NCBI RefSeq assembly: GCF_000158955.1
Contig: NZ_GG657757.1
Span: forward strand, 7,103,359-7,140,752
From: Streptomyces viridochromogenes DSM 40736
GTDB taxonomy: Bacteria > Actinomycetota > Actinomycetes > Streptomycetales > Streptomycetaceae
Length of the DNA: 37,394 nt
Direction of reading: 5' to 3'
In this document: positions 34,777 through 37,394 of the stretch, piece after piece
Layout: each line of letters opens with the position of its first letter
Numbering within the stretch: position 1 is the first letter of the stretch
Notes under the pieces: model-generated
Seen by the model: the letters and a program-made list of their open reading frames with translations, nothing else
What the model was told of the DNA's origin: nothing
Databases searched by the model: none
Translations under genes and position numbers: made by a program

Positions 34777-35147
34777 TGGCCACTCAGGTGACGACGGCGA
34801 ACGCGCGGCGCGGCTCCTCGTTCCTGCGGATCGCGATCGCCCTCCAGACCCTGACCATCTTTCTTCAGGCGGTCTCCGCCGGGCTGCTGCTGACCTCGTC
34901 CTACGGGGAGACGCTGCACAGTGCCGGGGCCCGCGTGATGTACGGGGCGTCGATGCTGTACCTGCTGGCGGCGGTCCTGGCGTGGAAGCCCGGCGGCGGC
35001 TCACTCCGCCCCGTCTGGCACGCGTCGGGGTTCCTCGCCCTCGCGTCGGTCCAGGTCGTGCTCGGCATCGCGCACGTCCCGTCGGTCCATCTCCCTCTCG
35101 GGGTTCTGATGTTCGGCCTGAGCGTGCTGGCGCTGGTCCGGCGCTGA
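34776..35147 (+). CDS. Small four-helix membrane protein, family not recognised
   Basis: 123 residues with about four hydrophobic segments (about 17-41, 52-69, 80-98 and 103-121). No catalytic motif seen. The ATG at 34776 follows AAGGGGA by a good spacing. It is divergent from the ECF41 sigma factor with about 100 bases between the starts, so it is a candidate target or functional partner of that sigma factor; nothing in the sequence proves it. It resembles small DoxX- or DUF4383-like membrane proteins only in general layout. Confidence 0.75.
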   Translation: MATQVTTANARRGSSFLRIAIALQTLTIFLQAVSAGLLLTSSYGETLHSAGARVMYGASMLYLLAAVLAWKPGGGSLRPVWHASGFLALASVQVVLGIAHVPSVHLPLGVLMFGLSVLALVRR

Positions 35148-35202
35148 GGGGCCGGCCGCTCTCCCGCGCTGCCGTCGGTGTTGCTTTTCGTGCCGGTTCA
35201 TT

Positions 35203-35217
35203 GCAACGCATCGTTGC
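35203..35217. promoter_or_regulatory. Palindrome GCAACG-CAT-CGTTGC upstream of the P450 gene
   Basis: A perfect 6-3-6 inverted repeat in an unusually AT-rich stretch 126 bases before the P450 start. The same half GCAACG recurs at 35298-35303, between the -35 and -10 boxes of the P450 promoter. Together they suggest a repressor with one full and one half site. Confidence 0.55.
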
Positions 35218-35280
35218 GTTCAAATTTCACCCATTGCATCAATTAACCGTTGTCTAGCTGGGAGAAGTGCATTCAGTGGA

Positions 35281-35309
35281 TTGACCATACTGTGAACGCA
35301 ACGTAGCTT
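35281..35309 (+). promoter_or_regulatory. Promoter of the P450 gene
   Basis: TTGACC (35281-35286), 17 bases, TAGCTT (35304-35309): close to the Streptomyces vegetative consensus. Predicted transcription begins near 35316, giving a leader of about 13 to 31 bases depending on the start codon. Confidence 0.7.
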
Positions 35310-35328
35310 TCCATTGACGTGAAGCACG

Positions 35329-36552
35329 ATGTATCGCGAGATGGGAATGATGATGAGCGACTCCCTCCACACCGTGACGACGCTGCCGACGACCCGTCGG
35401 GCCGGCTGCCCCTTCGACCCTCCGGCGGAGCTGCTCGAAGCCCGCGAGCACGGCCCCATCAGCCGCTTCACCCACCCCGGCGGGAAACCCGGCTGGCTGA
35501 TCACCGGGTACGACCTGGTCCGGTCGGTCCTCGCCGACTCGCGGTTCAGTTCGCGCAAAGAGCTGATGAACGTGGTGGACTTCGAGCTTCCTCCGGCGCC
35601 CCCCGGAGAGTTCCTGCTGATGGACGACCCACAGCACCGCCGCTACCGCAAGCCACTGGCGGGGAAGTTCACGGTGCGGCGGATGCGGCTGCTCACCGAG
35701 CGCATCGAGCAGATCACCGCCGACTGCCTGGACGCCATGGAGAGAACCGGGCCGCCGGCGGACCTGGTGACCGCGTTCGCCAAGCCCATCCCCACCATCG
35801 TCATCTGCGAACTGCTGGGCGTGCCCTACGAGGACCGGGGCTCCTTCCAGGAGCAGATCGACACGTTCATGGGAGGGGAGACGAGCGACGAGGAACTCAT
35901 CGCGGCCTACACCGCGACCCAGGAGTACCTCGCGAAGCTGGTGGCCGCCAAGCGCGCGCACCCCACCGACGACGTGCTCAGCGAACTCACCGAAAGCGAC
36001 CTGAACGACGAGGAACTGAAAGGGATCAGCCTGGTCCTGCTGGCCGCCGGCTTCGACACCACCGCGAACATGCTGTCCCTCGGCACCTTCGCGCTGCTGC
36101 AGAACCCGGCGCAACTGGCCGCGCTGCGCGCCGATCCCGAGCTCACCGACCAGGCCGTCGAGGAGTTGCTGCGCTACCTGAGCGTCGCCAAGACGTTCAT
36201 GAGGACGGCACTGGAGGACATCGAGCTGGGCGGCCAGACCATCGAGGCCGGCACGACGGTCGTCCTGTCGTACCACACCGCCAACCGCGACCCCGAGCGC
36301 TTCGCCGACCCCCATGTGCTCGACCTGCGCAGGCAGGACACGGGCGGGCACCTGGCCTTCAGCCACGGCATCCACCAGTGCCTGGGGCAGCAACTGGCCC
36401 GTGTCGAGATGCGGGTCGCCTTCCGCGCGCTGATCGACCGGTTCCCCACGCTGCGCCTGGCCGTACCGGCCGGGGAAGTCGGCCTGCGCCCAGAGACCGC
36501 GGACATCTACGGCGTGAAGAGCCTCCCGGTCACCTGGGACGCCACGTCATAG
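35329..36552 (+). CDS. Cytochrome P450
   Basis: 407 residues, soluble bacterial class I type. The I-helix oxygen-activating motif is AAGFDTT (residues 239-245), the K-helix ExxR is in AVEELLRYL, and the heme-thiolate loop is FSHGIHQCLGQQLARVE with the ligand C351; the usual FGHG has Ser in place of Gly. Several ATGs compete (35329, 35341, 35347, 35350, 35353); the first is given, though GAGATGGGA suits 35347 or 35353 better as a ribosome-binding site. No ferredoxin or reductase gene is next to it, so electrons must come from elsewhere. Likely an actinobacterial CYP105/CYP107-like enzyme of unknown substrate. Confidence 0.93.
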   Translation: MYREMGMMMSDSLHTVTTLPTTRRAGCPFDPPAELLEAREHGPISRFTHPGGKPGWLITGYDLVRSVLADSRFSSRKELMNVVDFELPPAPPGEFLLMDDPQHRRYRKPLAGKFTVRRMRLLTERIEQITADCLDAMERTGPPADLVTAFAKPIPTIVICELLGVPYEDRGSFQEQIDTFMGGETSDEELIAAYTATQEYLAKLVAAKRAHPTDDVLSELTESDLNDEELKGISLVLLAAGFDTTANMLSLGTFALLQNPAQLAALRADPELTDQAVEELLRYLSVAKTFMRTALEDIELGGQTIEAGTTVVLSYHTANRDPERFADPHVLDLRRQDTGGHLAFSHGIHQCLGQQLARVEMRVAFRALIDRFPTLRLAVPAGEVGLRPETADIYGVKSLPVTWDATS

Positions 36553-36670
36553 GGGAGGTCGCTCGATCTCCTGCCGCGCTATGAGCCGGTCGCACCGGCC
36601 CTCTGGTTCCCGTCCGGTGACGAGAGGCCGGTGACCGAAGTCGCGGCCAGAACCTGTCCGCAAGCCCCGC

Positions 36671-36676
36671 TAGCGT
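36671..36676 (+). promoter_or_regulatory. -10 box of a leaderless transcript for the AlkZ-like gene
   Basis: TAGCGT followed by 7 bases and then the ATG at 36684, the typical arrangement of leaderless genes in Streptomyces. No ribosome-binding site precedes the ATG, which supports this reading. Confidence 0.5.
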
Positions 36677-36683
36677 GCCTCGT

Positions 36684-37394
36684 ATGACGAACACCAAGCG
36701 GAGCGTCACCGGCACTGCGCCCCACCTCGGTACCCGTGCCCTCAACCGCGCCACCCTCGACCGGCAGCTGCTCCTGCGCCCCGCACGGATCTCCGCCGCC
36801 GCGGCCGTCGAGCACCTGGTCGGACTCCAGGCGCAGAACGTCAGGCCTCCGTACCTCGCGCTCGCCGCCCGGCTCGACGGTTTCGCCCCCGAGGCGCTGT
36901 CCCGGCTGATGGCCGATCGCGAGGCGGTCCGGATCGTCACGATGCGCTCCACCATCCACACCCACACCGCGCACGACTGCCTCACCCTGCGGCCGCTGAT
37001 GCAGCCCGCCATGGAGCGGGAACTGGCGAACTTCCGCGAAGGTCTCGCCGGTGTCGACGTGGAGCGGCTCGCCGTCCTCGCCCGCGAGCTCGTCGAGGCC
37101 GAGCCCCGCACCATGAAACAGTTGCGCGAGGCCCTGCTGCCTGAGTGGCCCGACGCCGATCCGCAGGCATTGGCCGTCGCCGCCCGATGCCGCCTTCCGC
37201 TCGTGCAGGTGACCCCGCGCGGGCTGTGGGGCAGGAGCGGGCCGGTCAGTCTGACCACCGCCGAGGACTGGCTCGGCCGTCCCGGCGAACCGGCCGCCAC
37301 CATCGACGCGGTCGTCCTGCGCTATCTCGCCGCGTTCGGCCCGGCCTCCGTGCGCGACATGCAGACCTGGGCCGGTCTGACCCGCCTGGGCGAC
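36684..37394 (+). CDS. AlkZ-like winged-helix DNA glycosylase (HTH_42), 5' part
   Basis: 237 residues are visible and the frame runs off the right edge. The N-terminal part has the family motif VGLQAQNVRPPYLALAARL, with the catalytic Q-x-Q (Q49, Q51) of AlkZ-type glycosylases, and MRSTIHTHTAHDC, followed by winged-helix repeats. AlkZ and relatives unhook interstrand crosslinks or remove alkylated bases, and some copies give self-resistance to DNA-damaging antibiotics; most Streptomyces copies are general repair. Start at 36684 by family length and the leaderless promoter. The gene is 131 bases downstream of the P450 and has its own promoter. Confidence 0.85.
   Translation, partial: MTNTKRSVTGTAPHLGTRALNRATLDRQLLLRPARISAAAAVEHLVGLQAQNVRPPYLALAARLDGFAPEALSRLMADREAVRIVTMRSTIHTHTAHDCLTLRPLMQPAMERELANFREGLAGVDVERLAVLARELVEAEPRTMKQLREALLPEWPDADPQALAVAARCRLPLVQVTPRGLWGRSGPVSLTTAEDWLGRPGEPAATIDAVVLRYLAAFGPASVRDMQTWAGLTRLGD

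Noticed and set aside
34776..36683. Biosynthetic gene cluster around the P450
   Set aside because: No synthase, ferredoxin, regulator or transporter is present in the window; the P450 looks like an orphan.

Overview
The window is high-GC actinobacterial DNA, almost certainly from a Streptomyces chromosome. The codon third positions are strongly G/C. GTG starts and GC-only hairpin terminators are common, several promoters look leaderless, and typical Streptomyces families are present (DUF2637, DUF3040, PucR, ECF41 sigma, BldG/RsbW-type ATPase, split methylmalonyl-CoA mutase, orphan P450). No rRNA, tRNA, CRISPR array, phage or transposase was seen. Most of the window is ordinary metabolic and regulatory gene content. 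The unusual part is a decayed glycan/heptose locus at about 18.5-21.2 kb.

Layout. 0-7.6 kb: the 3' end of a PP2C-like protein, a PoxB-type pyruvate oxidase, a membrane-anchored helix-turn-helix protein whose reading frame is broken, a small secreted protein, an RsbW-like ATP-binding protein, a DUF2637 membrane protein with no normal start codon, and a TPR-like helical protein. 7.7-16.4 kb: a complete purine-catabolism block. PucR regulator faces away from a translationally coupled three-subunit xanthine dehydrogenase operon (FAD, 2Fe-2S and molybdopterin subunits), followed by an NCS2 purine permease and an XdhC maturation factor. 16.4-18.4 kb: a methyltransferase coupled to an SRPBCC protein, and a lipoprotein polysaccharide deacetylase whose promoter carries a perfect palindrome.

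18.5-21.2 kb: what is left of a sugar-modification operon. A carbamoyltransferase is reduced to its two ends, a family 2 glycosyltransferase and a GmhB-type heptose-bisphosphate phosphatase are intact and coupled by ATGA overlaps, and fragments of a heptosyltransferase (GT9) and a heptose-7-phosphate kinase (PfkB/HldE type) are fused together with short tandem repeats. 21.2-22.6 kb: a DUF3040 protein and a polysaccharide pyruvyl transferase family protein.

23.1-26.1 kb: pntA-pntB, the proton-translocating nicotinamide nucleotide transhydrogenase. 26.4-27.9 kb: argG, with a well-formed promoter overlapping a candidate ArgR box. 28.0-33.0 kb: the operon mutA-mutB-meaB (adenosylcobalamin-dependent methylmalonyl-CoA mutase and its GTPase chaperone), all joined by 1-4 base overlaps. 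33.0-37.4 kb: an isochorismatase-like hydrolase, an ECF41-type sigma factor divergent from a small membrane protein, a cytochrome P450 with a clear promoter and a palindromic candidate operator, and the 5' part of an AlkZ-like DNA glycosylase gene cut by the window end.

The metabolic genes fit together as catabolism and redox balance: purine oxidation, pyruvate oxidation to acetate, NADPH/NADH exchange, and propionyl/methylmalonyl-CoA to succinyl-CoA. I did not find a convincing new system. The best leads are the collapsed heptose operon, the palindrome-controlled leaderless deacetylase and the two broken reading frames near the left end.
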